Shown here piece by piece: positions 54,839-64,000 of a stretch of DNA of 64,000 nucleotides. This DNA comes from Diaphorobacter caeni (GTDB lineage Bacteria > Pseudomonadota > Gammaproteobacteria > Burkholderiales > Burkholderiaceae_C), in contig NZ_JADKYZ010000006.1 in the NCBI RefSeq assembly GCF_015354245.1, positions 1-64,000 of the forward strand. The letters are read 5' to 3'. Position numbers and translations under genes: made by a program. The notes beneath the pieces were generated by a model. The model was not told the origin of the DNA and ran no database searches. It worked only from the letters and a program-made list of their open reading frames with translations. Every line of letters starts with the position of its first letter. The stretch's first letter is position 1.

Positions 54839-57800
54839 ATGACTACAGCCTTCACTCACCGCACATCGTCCACCGTTTTCAATCCCACCGCGATCACGCG
54901 CGCACGCATGCATTGGCAGGCGCTTGGCGGGGCACTGCTCTTCGGGCTGGCATCGACCTGCGCATCTGCCGGACCGGTGTCGTTCACCGGCCACTACGAG
55001 CAGAACTTCGATGCGCTTGCGAGCACCGGCACCGCCAATGTCTGGGACAACGGCAACACGCTGACCGGCTGGTCTTTGTTCCGTCACGACAACTCGGCCT
55101 TCACCACGTACAGAGGCGGCACGGGCAGCGACAATGCCGGGGCGTTCTACAGCTTCGGAGCGGCGGGGTCGACCGAGCGCGCGCTCGGCATTCTGATTTC
55201 CGCCAACGCCTTCAACAATCCGATCGCTGGAAGCGTCGCGGGCTGGATGGCGCTTGCGCTCACGAACGATACGGAAGCACTGATCGACGCGCTGAACGTG
55301 AAATTCAATGGCGAGCAGTGGCGCAGCGGCGGCAACACCAACGCGCAGACGATGGGGCTGCAGTACGGCATCGGCGACAGCTTCGATGCCGTCGCGAACT
55401 GGCAGGACGCCGGCGATCTTTTCCGCTGGTCGACGCCCGTGGTGGGCGCCACGATCGTCAGCAGCATCGGCAACGACAGCGGCCGTGTCAGCGGTCTCGG
55501 CGGCGATCTGCGCAACCTGCAGTGGGCCAAGGGACAGACGCTTTGGCTGCGCTGGGTGAATACGCGCATTGCGAGCTCCAACCACGGCATGGCCATCGAC
55601 GATCTGGTCGTCAAGACCGCCGGTGCCGACATCGCCGCGCCGACGCTGAGCAGCAGCGTACCCGCAGCCGGGGCCACCGGCGTCGCGACCACGACGAGCA
55701 GCATCGCCTTGAGCTTCAACGAATCCGTGCAGGCGGGCACCGGCAGTTTTGAGCTGCGACAGGGCGCGAGCGTTCTGGCGACCATGCCGGTCACCGACGC
55801 CTCGCGAGTCGCCATCAACGCGCAGACCGTGACGCTGACGCCTGGCGTCTCGTTGCAGCCGAACACGGCCTACAGCGTGGTGCCGGTAGGCACTCCGGTG
55901 CAGGATCTGTCGAGCAACGCGTGGGTGGTGCAGAGCCTGAGCTTCACCACCGGGGCGGCACCGACGATCACGCGCATCTCGGCGATCCAGGGCAGCGGGG
56001 ATGCTTCGACCAAACTCGGCACGGCCGTGCATGTCAACGCCGTGGTCACGGCCTACATGCCCGATCTTTCGGGCTTCGTGATGCAGGAGGCCGATGCCGA
56101 CGCCGACGCGGACCCCGCGACTTCCGAGGGCATCTTCGTGTATTACGGAGGCACCAACCCGGGCGTGAGCGCGGCCACCGTCGGCAAGCGAGTGCAGGTC
56201 TCGGCCACGGTCGATGAATACAACCGCCAGACGCAGCTCAAGAACCTCACGGCGTTTGAGATCATCGGCGACGGCGTGCTGCCCACGCCCGTGTCGCTCA
56301 CGCTGCCCATCAGCGACGCGGCGCTGTGGGAGCGCTACGAGGGCATGCTGGTCAAGGTGAGTTCCGCCACCAGCGGCGGCAAGCTCGTCATCAGCGACAA
56401 CTACACGCTCGGGCGGTATGGCGACGTGACGCTGTCCGCCGACCGCGTCCTGCCTCAGTTCACCGACGAGAATGAGCCGAGCGTGAGCGGCTTCACCGAG
56501 TACGCCGACACCATGCGGCGCAGCCAGATCATTCTGGACGACAACAGCAGCAAGTCGAACCCCGCTGCCGTGCGCGGCCGCAACGGCCAGCCGCTCTCGG
56601 CCAGCAATCCGCTGCGCGCGGGCGATGGCGTGGACGCGGTGATCGGCGTGCTCGACCAGTTCTACCAGACGTCGTCGCCCCCCGAGATCTACCAGACCAG
56701 CTACCGCGTGCAGCCCACGCAGCCGCTGAATTTCACCGGCGCGGCGCGGCCCACCGCCGCCGATCTGAAGGCGGCCGTCGGTGCGGCCAACGTGAAGGTG
56801 GCCTCCGCCAACGTGCTCAACTTCTTCAGCAAGGTGGGCGACACCAGCACAAGCACCAAGGATGTCTTCACGCCGCCCACCGCAGGCAGTTCGCCCATCG
56901 GCATTCGCGGCGCCAACAACGCGGCGGAGCTGGATCGCCAGAAGGCCAAGGTCGTCGCCAATCTGGTCGGGCTCGACGCCGACGTCTATGGCCTCATGGA
57001 GGTGCAGAACAACGGCTTTGACGCGAGCAGCGCACTCCAGTTGCTGGTCGACGCGATGAACGCCAGCACCGACAAGCCCGCCGGAGCGATCTTTGATTTC
57101 ATCAAGGCGCCGTTCAAGCAGAACGGCGGCGCGGACATGGCGGGAGCGGGCACCGACGCGATCACCGTCGCCATCGTCTACCGCAGCGACCGGGTGACGC
57201 CCGAGGGCCAGGCCGCCGTGCCGAACGTGGCTACCTACGACGCGTTCACGCCCGGCGTGGGCGGCGCGCGCGTGCCGATCGCGCAGACCTTCTCGTTCAC
57301 CGCTCCAACCGGAAAGGAGTCGTTCACCTTCGTCGTGAACCACTTCAAGTCCAAGGGCAGCGTGCTGTCGAGCGGCGACAACGGCGACAAGGGAGACGGG
57401 CAGGGCGCGAACAACCCGGCGCGGGTGAAGACGGCAGAGCAGCTCAAGGCGTGGCTTGCCACCAAGCCCACAGGGGCCGTTGGCGAGAACACCATCCTCG
57501 TGGGCGACTTCAATGCCTACGCCAAGGAGAAGCCGATCACCTACCTCGAGAAGAACGGCTTCAGCAAGGTCTCGCACGGCTATTCCTATTCGTTCGACGG
57601 CCTCTGGGGCTCGCTCGATCACATCTTCGTGAACACGCAACTGGCGGGCAAGGTCGGCAATGTGGTGAAGTGGGCGATCAACGCCGAAGAGCCGACCGTG
57701 CTCGACTACAACACCGAGTACAAGTCCGCCGACCAGATCGCGAACTACTACGCGGCCACGGCCTATCGTTCGAGCGACCACAACCCCATCGTCATGGGGC

Positions 57801-58708
57801 TGAACTTCGCGACCGCACCCGCCAACCAGCCGCCATCGATCCATGGCGTGCCGACGTCGGTCACGGCGGTCGATGTGGGCGTCGCCACCAACCTCTCGGC
57901 GATCACGGTGGCGGACGTGGACAGCGAACAGCTCACGCTCACCCTCAGCGCGACCAACGGCGCGCTGCAGGGCGTGACCGACGCCGACGCCCAGCTCGCG
58001 GGCCTGCAGCTCAAGGGCTCGCCCGCCGCGATCAACGCCGAGCTCGCCAAGGCCAGTTTTGTGGCGGCGGCAACGGGTGACGCAAGCGTGGGGCTGAGTC
58101 TGGACGACGGCGTGAACGCGGCCGTCACCGCGACCTATGCCTTCAAGGCATCCGCAGTCGTCACGCCCGGCACCGGGTTCGAACTGAGCCCCGCAGCGGG
58201 CGCGAGCGTGACCGGCACCTTGCAGGGAGCGGGTTGCAAGCTTGCCTCGCCGCCACAGTACGTGACACCGCAAAGCCTCGGCATCACCGCCATGCCGAGT
58301 GCGGGAGCCAGCCTGCCGCACGGCCTGCTGGTGCTCAACGCCGCGGGTTGCGACGCGGGCGGCTCGCTCACCGTGTCGATGAACTACTCGCAGCCGCTGC
58401 CTGAAGGGGCCGAGCTCTGGAAGTGGGGCCGCACGGCGGACAACACCGCCAAGCACTGGTACCGCGTGCCCTACAAGGTCTCCGGCCAGACCGTGAGCTT
58501 CACGCTGCAGGACGGCGGCCTAGGTGACGACGATCTGAAGGCCGACGGCAACATCGCCGATCCGACCGCGCTGGTCGCCCCGCAGGCGGTGACGCCATCC
58601 GGCGCGACGGTCGCCGTGCCGGTGATGAATGTCTGGGGGCTGGTGCTGCTGGCGCTGTCCTTCCTGCCGTTCGCGCCACTGGCACGTCGCTGGTCGCGAA
58701 GGGGCTGA
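54839..58708 (+). CDS. Large extracellular endonuclease (ExeM/NucH type) with CTERM sorting signal
   Basis: About 1289 residues. After a signal peptide (ending near STCASA) comes a beta-rich region, a Big_5-like domain (SSVPAAGATGVATTTSSIALSF), an OB-fold-like segment (ISAIQGSGDAS) and the endonuclease/exonuclease/phosphatase core near residues 640-1000 with NVLNFF, DADVYGLMEVQ, VGDFNAYAKEKP and YRSSDHNPIV. The C-terminus has a choice-of-anchor U-like domain and a VPVMNVWGLVLLAL helix with an Arg-rich end, an IPTL-CTERM sorting signal. It should degrade extracellular DNA. Three ATGs are possible (54794, 54839, 54908); none has a clear ribosome site. Confidence 0.87.
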   Translation: MTTAFTHRTSSTVFNPTAITRARMHWQALGGALLFGLASTCASAGPVSFTGHYEQNFDALASTGTANVWDNGNTLTGWSLFRHDNSAFTTYRGGTGSDNAGAFYSFGAAGSTERALGILISANAFNNPIAGSVAGWMALALTNDTEALIDALNVKFNGEQWRSGGNTNAQTMGLQYGIGDSFDAVANWQDAGDLFRWSTPVVGATIVSSIGNDSGRVSGLGGDLRNLQWAKGQTLWLRWVNTRIASSNHGMAIDDLVVKTAGADIAAPTLSSSVPAAGATGVATTTSSIALSFNESVQAGTGSFELRQGASVLATMPVTDASRVAINAQTVTLTPGVSLQPNTAYSVVPVGTPVQDLSSNAWVVQSLSFTTGAAPTITRISAIQGSGDASTKLGTAVHVNAVVTAYMPDLSGFVMQEADADADADPATSEGIFVYYGGTNPGVSAATVGKRVQVSATVDEYNRQTQLKNLTAFEIIGDGVLPTPVSLTLPISDAALWERYEGMLVKVSSATSGGKLVISDNYTLGRYGDVTLSADRVLPQFTDENEPSVSGFTEYADTMRRSQIILDDNSSKSNPAAVRGRNGQPLSASNPLRAGDGVDAVIGVLDQFYQTSSPPEIYQTSYRVQPTQPLNFTGAARPTAADLKAAVGAANVKVASANVLNFFSKVGDTSTSTKDVFTPPTAGSSPIGIRGANNAAELDRQKAKVVANLVGLDADVYGLMEVQNNGFDASSALQLLVDAMNASTDKPAGAIFDFIKAPFKQNGGADMAGAGTDAITVAIVYRSDRVTPEGQAAVPNVATYDAFTPGVGGARVPIAQTFSFTAPTGKESFTFVVNHFKSKGSVLSSGDNGDKGDGQGANNPARVKTAEQLKAWLATKPTGAVGENTILVGDFNAYAKEKPITYLEKNGFSKVSHGYSYSFDGLWGSLDHIFVNTQLAGKVGNVVKWAINAEEPTVLDYNTEYKSADQIANYYAATAYRSSDHNPIVMGLNFATAPANQPPSIHGVPTSVTAVDVGVATNLSAITVADVDSEQLTLTLSATNGALQGVTDADAQLAGLQLKGSPAAINAELAKASFVAAATGDASVGLSLDDGVNAAVTATYAFKASAVVTPGTGFELSPAAGASVTGTLQGAGCKLASPPQYVTPQSLGITAMPSAGASLPHGLLVLNAAGCDAGGSLTVSMNYSQPLPEGAELWKWGRTADNTAKHWYRVPYKVSGQTVSFTLQDGGLGDDDLKADGNIADPTALVAPQAVTPSGATVAVPVMNVWGLVLLALSFLPFAPLARRWSRRG

Positions 58709-58737
58709 AGGAAGTCCTCGGCGCGGTGAGGACCAGC

Positions 58738-58775
58738 AAAAAGGCGGTCACATTCAATGATGTGACCGCCTTTTT
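58738..58775. terminator. Bidirectional intrinsic terminator
   Basis: A perfect stem GGCGGTCACAT (58743-58753) / ATGTGACCGCC (58760-58770), with A5 before and T5 after. It terminates the nuclease gene on one side and the DUF4124 gene on the other. Confidence 0.85.
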
Positions 58776-58849
58776 GAGGTTGATTGCATAGATTTATGAA
58801 CTATGCAAACAGAGTGTTGAAAATCTATAACAGCACTCGCGAATGTGGG

Positions 58850-59380
58850 TTACTGGCTACAGTCGGAGGCGATCACGCTGTCCGCGCGCTTGATTTCAGC
58901 CTCTCGGGTGGCGTCGTCCATGAAGCCGCGCTCCCCCTTTTCGTTGACCGTTCCGATCAGACCGCCGGAGGTCAGCGAGGTCTTGGACTTGCGTGCGCGG
59001 GCGCAGTTCTCGGCCTTGGACTTGGCAATGCGGTCGGCTTCAGCCTTCTTCTTGGTGGCTTCTTCCGCGTCGGCCTTGGCCTTGGCTTCCTCGAGCTTCT
59101 TGTCCTTGCCGGAAGCCTGCGGCAGGCCCGGCGCACTGGCCACGCCGCTGGCTGGCGTGGCTGCGGCGGAGGCGGGCGCGTCGCTTGCCACCGGTACGGA
59201 TTGCGAGGCGGCGCGGCCATGGCCCGGCTGCTTGAGGATGTTCTTTTGAGGCACTTCCAGCGGCGGCGGGCGGTCACTGAAGACCTTGCGGCCGTCCTTG
59301 TCCAGCCATTGCCATTGCGCGGACGCACCCAGCGCCCAGGTGCAGGCGACGGTCAACAAAAGAAGCTTGTACGGTTTCAT
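58850..59380 (-). CDS. DUF4124 domain-containing periplasmic protein
   Basis: A 176-residue exported protein. A signal peptide (MKPYKLLLLTVACTWALGASA) leads directly into the DUF4124 motif QWQWLDKDGRKVFSDRPPP. The middle is Ala/Ser/Pro rich. A long Lys/Glu/Ala helix at about 90-125 follows, and the C-terminal part has single cysteines (ENCARARKS, IASDCSQ) that could pair. The function of the family is not known. The ATG at 59380 is chosen because it places the signal peptide at the N-terminus. Confidence 0.85.
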   Translation of the reverse strand: MKPYKLLLLTVACTWALGASAQWQWLDKDGRKVFSDRPPPLEVPQKNILKQPGHGRAASQSVPVASDAPASAAATPASGVASAPGLPQASGKDKKLEEAKAKADAEEATKKKAEADRIAKSKAENCARARKSKTSLTSGGLIGTVNEKGERGFMDDATREAEIKRADSVIASDCSQ

Positions 59381-59400
59381 CTGGTCAAGTGTAGCGGTGA

Positions 59401-60960
<1,560 letters not shown>

Positions 60961-60982
60961 TCGGTTTTTGATCGATTGAAAA

Positions 60983-61016
60983 GGGGCTGATCCGTTGAGG
61001 GTCAGCCCCTTTTTTC
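60983..61016 (+). terminator. Intrinsic terminator of guaB
   Basis: Stem GGGGCTGA (60983-60990) / TCAGCCCC (61002-61009), followed by seven T residues, 22 bp after the guaB stop. Confidence 0.85.
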
Positions 61017-61066
61017 GCACCGTGCCTTCACGGTGTCGTTGGCAGTGCTCGTTTTGAGGTGGCGAT

Positions 61067-61145
61067 ATAGGCCCTCATGCCTTGTCGCAAAGCTTTGCCG
61101 TGCGGGAGTACCGTCTGCGGCTTGGTGTCGCGCCTGAGGGCCTAT
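61067..61145. repeat. Palindromic 79-bp intergenic element
   Basis: ATAGGCCCTCA (61067-61077) and TGAGGGCCTAT (61135-61145) are a perfect 11-bp inverted repeat. Between them are GCCG and CGGC (near 61097-61121) and AAAGCTTT. It lies between the guaB terminator and the ilvD stop codon. No T tract suits a terminator, and the organisation resembles a REP-like mobile palindrome. Confidence 0.5.
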
Positions 61146-61241
61146 CTCTCCATTGGGTTGGAAAGTTCAAGCACGGCGCGTGCTGTTGAATTGGTTTGTT
61201 GAAGTCCCAAAACAGTCCCCATACTCTATCGCCGATGACGC

Positions 61242-62939
61242 TCAAACGTCGAACTTGTCCAGCACCGCCCCTGAACTGGCGCTCGACGCATTGAACGCGA
61301 ACTTCGCCTGCACGCCGCGTGTGTAGCGCGGCGCCGGTGCTTTCCATGCTGCGCGGCGCTTGGCGAGTTCTTCATCGGGCACGTTCAGCTGCAGCAGCAA
61401 CTCACGCGCGTCGATGGTGATCGAGTCGCCCTCGTGCACCAGCGCGATGTTGCCGCCCGCTGCGGCCTCTGGCGCGACATGGCCGACGACCATGCCCCAG
61501 GTGCCGCCGGAAAAGCGGCCATCGGTGATCAGGCCCACGCTCTCACCCAAGCCCGCACCGATCAGGGCACCTGTGGGGGCCAACATTTCCGGCATGCCGG
61601 GGCCGCCCTTGGGGCCGAGGTAGCGCAGCACCATCACGTCGCCCGCCTTGATCTTGCCGTCCAGAATCGCGGCGAGGGCGGACTGCTCGTCTTCAAACAC
61701 GCGCGCCGGGCCGGTGATGACGGGGTTTTTCAAACCGGTGATCTTGGCCACGCAGCCTTCGGGGCTGAGATTGCCCTTGAGGATCGCGAGGTGGCCTTGC
61801 TTGTACAGCGCCTGGTCGACGGGGCGGATCACTTCGGGGCGCGGCGGCGCGTCCGGCACGTCGGCCAGCGTCTCGGCGATGGTCTTGCCGGTGATCGTCA
61901 TGCAGTCGCCGTGCAGCAGTCCCGCATTCAGCAGCAGCTTCATCACTTGGGGAATGCCGCCCGCGTCGTGCAGATCGACGGCCAGGTATTTGCCGCTGGG
62001 CTTGAGGTCGCAGAGCACCGGCACCTGCTTGCGGATGCGCTCGAAATCGTCGATGGACCACTCCACGTCCGCCGCGTGTGCAATCGCCAGAAAGTGCAGC
62101 ACGGCGTTGGTGGAGCCGCCCGTGGCCATGATCACGGCGACGGCGTTTTCGATGGCCTTGCGCGTCACGATGTCGCGGGGCTTGAGGTCGTTCCTGATCG
62201 CCTCGATCAGTACCTTGGCCGACTCTTTGGCCGAGTTGGCTTTCTCGTCATGCGGATTCGCCATGGTGGAAGAGTAGGGCAGGCTCATGCCCAGCGCCTC
62301 GAACGCGCTCGACATGGTGTTGGCGGTGTACATGCCGCCGCACGAGCCGGTGCCGGGGATCGCGTGTTGCTCGATGTCCTTGAGCTCCTGATCGCTGATC
62401 TTGCCCGCCGCGTTTTCGCCCACGGCCTCGAACACGCTCACGATGTTCAGATCGCGGCCCTTCCATTTGCCCGGCAGGATGGTGCCGCCGTAGACATAGA
62501 TCGCGGGCACGTTGGCGCGCAGCATGCCCATCATGCCGCCGGGCATGTTCTTGTCGCAGCCGCCCACCACCAGCACGCCGTCCATCCACTGGCCGCCCAC
62601 GCAGGTCTCAATGCAGTCCGAAATCACTTCGCGGCTGACCAGCGAATACTTCATGCCTTCGGTGCCCATCGACATGCCGTCCGAAATCGTCGGAGTGCCG
62701 AAGACCTGCGCATTGCCGCCGGCCTCCTCGATGCCCGCAATCGCCGCATCGGCCAGCTTCTGCAGGCCGGAATTGCATGGCGTGATCGTGCTGTGGCCGT
62801 TGGCCACGCCCACCATCGGTTTTCTGAAATCGTCTTCCTTGTAGCCCATGCCGTAGAACATGGAACGGTTGGCGGCGCGCGCCTTGCCTTCGGTGATGTT
62901 GGCGCTGCGGCGGTTGATCGGTAGGGGTTTGCTTGCCAT
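61242..62939 (-). CDS. ilvD: Dihydroxy-acid dehydratase
   Basis: A 565-residue iron-sulfur enzyme of valine and isoleucine synthesis. Cluster cysteines and metal ligands occur in [19 protein letters not shown] and [14 protein letters not shown]. The C-terminal part has [11 protein letters not shown] and [12 protein letters not shown]. Length and start ([18 protein letters not shown]) are typical. Its transcription is opposite to guaB, and the start lies 232 bp from the toxin-antitoxin pair. Confidence 0.97.
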   Translation of the reverse strand: MASKPLPINRRSANITEGKARAANRSMFYGMGYKEDDFRKPMVGVANGHSTITPCNSGLQKLADAAIAGIEEAGGNAQVFGTPTISDGMSMGTEGMKYSLVSREVISDCIETCVGGQWMDGVLVVGGCDKNMPGGMMGMLRANVPAIYVYGGTILPGKWKGRDLNIVSVFEAVGENAAGKISDQELKDIEQHAIPGTGSCGGMYTANTMSSAFEALGMSLPYSSTMANPHDEKANSAKESAKVLIEAIRNDLKPRDIVTRKAIENAVAVIMATGGSTNAVLHFLAIAHAADVEWSIDDFERIRKQVPVLCDLKPSGKYLAVDLHDAGGIPQVMKLLLNAGLLHGDCMTITGKTIAETLADVPDAPPRPEVIRPVDQALYKQGHLAILKGNLSPEGCVAKITGLKNPVITGPARVFEDEQSALAAILDGKIKAGDVMVLRYLGPKGGPGMPEMLAPTGALIGAGLGESVGLITDGRFSGGTWGMVVGHVAPEAAAGGNIALVHEGDSITIDARELLLQLNVPDEELAKRRAAWKAPAPRYTRGVQAKFAFNASSASSGAVLDKFDV

Positions 62940-63088
62940 GGCTTGTCTCGCTCTTGATTCGTTGTGGGGATGGAAGCGCCAGTATCGGTGAACGACGCCT
63001 GCCTTTCAACGCGGTGGATGTAGGGGGACCCCTCCGCAGCCGGCGCGTCGTTGCGCGTGAGCCGCTTCCGCAAGGGTTGTTCTGGCCT

Positions 63089-63145
63089 GAATTTTGGAAA
63101 ATTCTGGTCAGAATGTTAGAATTCGATCTATACCTGATGTTCAGG
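63089..63145 (+). promoter_or_regulatory. Promoter and nested palindromes of the toxin-antitoxin operon
   Basis: Three inverted repeats overlap a weak promoter: GAATTTTGGAAAATTC (63089-63104), ATTCTGGTCAGAAT (63101-63114) and CCTGATGTTCAGG (63133-63145). The -35 TGGTCA (63105-63110) and -10 TATACC (63129-63134) are 18 bp apart. This looks like an autorepression site for the antitoxin. Confidence 0.5.
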
Positions 63146-63171
63146 TCCGCTTTTGACTTTCAGTCCAGCCC

Positions 63172-63432
63172 ATGCAATCCGTCGGAATCTACGAAGCCAA
63201 GACCCGCTTTTCTGCCCTGATCGAACTGGTCGAGCAGGGCGAGGAAGTGCGCATCACGCGCCATGGCAAGGAAGTGGTGCGCATGCTGCCGGTGCGTCGT
63301 CGCCCGGTCATCTCCGACGAGCAGATCGCCCGCGAGCTGGGCCAGATCGAAGCGCTGCAGGCCAGCATTCAACCTGCCGCCGATGCGGGCGTGGCCGCGC
63401 TGCGGAGCAAGGGCAGGAGCAAGGCCGCATGA
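63172..63432 (+). CDS. Phd/YefM family antitoxin
   Basis: An 86-residue antitoxin. The N-terminal DNA-binding fold is the Phd/YefM pattern (VGIYEAKTRFSALIELVEQGEEVRITRHGKEVVRML), followed by a Gln/Ala-rich tail that should wrap the toxin. The stop overlaps the toxin start as ATGA, so the two are made together. It should repress its own promoter, which has several palindromes. Confidence 0.92.
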   Translation: MQSVGIYEAKTRFSALIELVEQGEEVRITRHGKEVVRMLPVRRRPVISDEQIARELGQIEALQASIQPAADAGVAALRSKGRSKAA

Positions 63433-63875
63433 GCGCCCAGATTGCCACCTTCGTGCTCGACGCGTCCGTCACGGCCGCCTGGCTGCTGCCCGACAACGCG
63501 AGCGATGCCACGCGCCGCCTTTATGCGCGCATCCGCCGCGACGAGGTCGATCCGCACGCACCCAATCTGTGGCAATGGGAATGCGGCAACCTGATCGCCA
63601 GCGGCGTCAACGCGGGCCGCATTCCGCAGACCTCCGTGGAAGGGCTGTGGGGCGTGCTGGAGGCCATCCGCCATCGCGTGGAGCTGCATGACCTTGCGCC
63701 CGCGCAGCACAAGGCAGTGCTCGATGTCGCACTCGAAACCGGCCTGCCCACCTACGACGCGGCCTATCTGTGGCTTGCACGATCACTCAAGCTGCCGCTG
63801 CTCACCTTCGATGAAGCGCAGGCCCGGGCCGCCAAAAAAAGCGGCGTGGCGCTGCTCGATCTGAACGCACTCTGA
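63429..63875 (+). CDS. vapC: VapC-type PIN domain toxin
   Basis: A 148-residue PIN-domain ribonuclease. Acidic active-site residues are visible in [38 protein letters not shown] and LTFDEAQ. It would cleave RNA (often tRNA) when freed from the antitoxin. Its partner is Phd-type, a common mixed pairing. The start overlaps the antitoxin stop; guaA begins 40 bp downstream. Confidence 0.92.
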
Positions 63876-63915
63876 CAACCTCTTTTCAACCGATTTTTTC
63901 CCGCATCAAACCACC

Positions 63916-64000
63916 ATGCAACACGACAAGATCCTCATCCTCGATTTTGGCTCGCAGGTCACGCAGCTGATCGCCCGCCGCGTGCGCGAAGCACATGTCT
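63916..64000 (+). CDS. guaA: GMP synthase, 5' end (cut by window edge)
   Basis: The first 28 codons are visible: [14 protein letters not shown] followed by [14 protein letters not shown], the start of the glutamine amidotransferase domain of GMP synthase. The rest lies outside the window. Its enzyme acts directly after GuaB in guanine nucleotide synthesis. Confidence 0.9.

Noticed and set aside
54758-58456. A 1232-codon open frame antisense to the nuclease gene
   Set aside because: Its composition (Arg, Gly, Val, His rich) has no domain; it is a by-product of GC-rich codons on the other strand, where motifs and a signal peptide are clear.

Overview
The window looks like a chromosomal segment of a betaproteobacterium of the Comamonadaceae (Comamonas/Delftia/Acidovorax relatives). 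Supporting signs are the high GC coding sequence with GC-rich third codon positions, the TACAAT-type -10 elements, the hupB/ppiD and uvrC-pgsA arrangements, the IPTL-CTERM-like sorting signal and the dispersed intergenic repeats. This is inference from gene content; no 16S gene is present.

Layout. 1-598: intergenic DNA with a doubtful gene remnant. 599-6401: housekeeping block on the minus strand (tRNA-His, ppiD, tRNA-Val, hupB, pgsA, uvrC), with a promoter-to-terminator unit between tRNA-Val and ppiD that may be a small RNA or leader. 6465-9493: an iron-controlled block. A Fur-type promoter drives a DUF2325 gene, an orfX-like gene, Mn-type sodA and a ZIP metal transporter. Just upstream lies a second, perfectly palindromic Fur-type box on a promoter that leads in about 85 nt to an intrinsic terminator with no gene between: a candidate RyhB-like iron-responsive small RNA. 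9647-15968: a molbindin, trmO, a di-heme peroxidase lipoprotein divergent from a beta-propeller lipoprotein, a small coiled-coil protein, a metallophosphatase and the hydrogenase histidine kinase hoxJ.

16178-34594 is a complete hydrogen-oxidation locus on the plus strand: a sigma-54 type promoter, the membrane-bound [NiFe] hydrogenase hoxK-hoxG, hupE, hoxZ, maturation genes hoxMLOQRTV, hypABFCDE, then the regulator hoxA and the H2-sensing hydrogenase hoxBC. The small subunit has the six cysteines around the proximal cluster that mark O2-tolerant enzymes. HoxBC would sense H2, HoxJ relay it, and HoxA activate the sigma-54 promoter. Two repeat elements interrupt this otherwise tightly packed locus, one between hoxG and hupE and one directly at the hypE stop codon, where Ralstonia carries hypX.

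34717-41611: a LysR regulator, convergent with a five-gene Liv-type ABC transporter that is coupled to an FMN-dependent alpha-hydroxy-acid dehydrogenase. 41977-51067: tRNA-Arg, M14 peptidase lipoprotein, rhlE, ettA and a DUF1631 protein. 51099-58708: a membrane-tethered TAXI-type binding protein with a P1 peptidase, an orphan MetQ-like protein and a large extracellular nuclease with a C-terminal sorting signal. 58850-64000: DUF4124 protein, guaB, ilvD, a Phd/VapC toxin-antitoxin pair and the start of guaA; ilvD and the toxin-antitoxin pair separate guaB from guaA.
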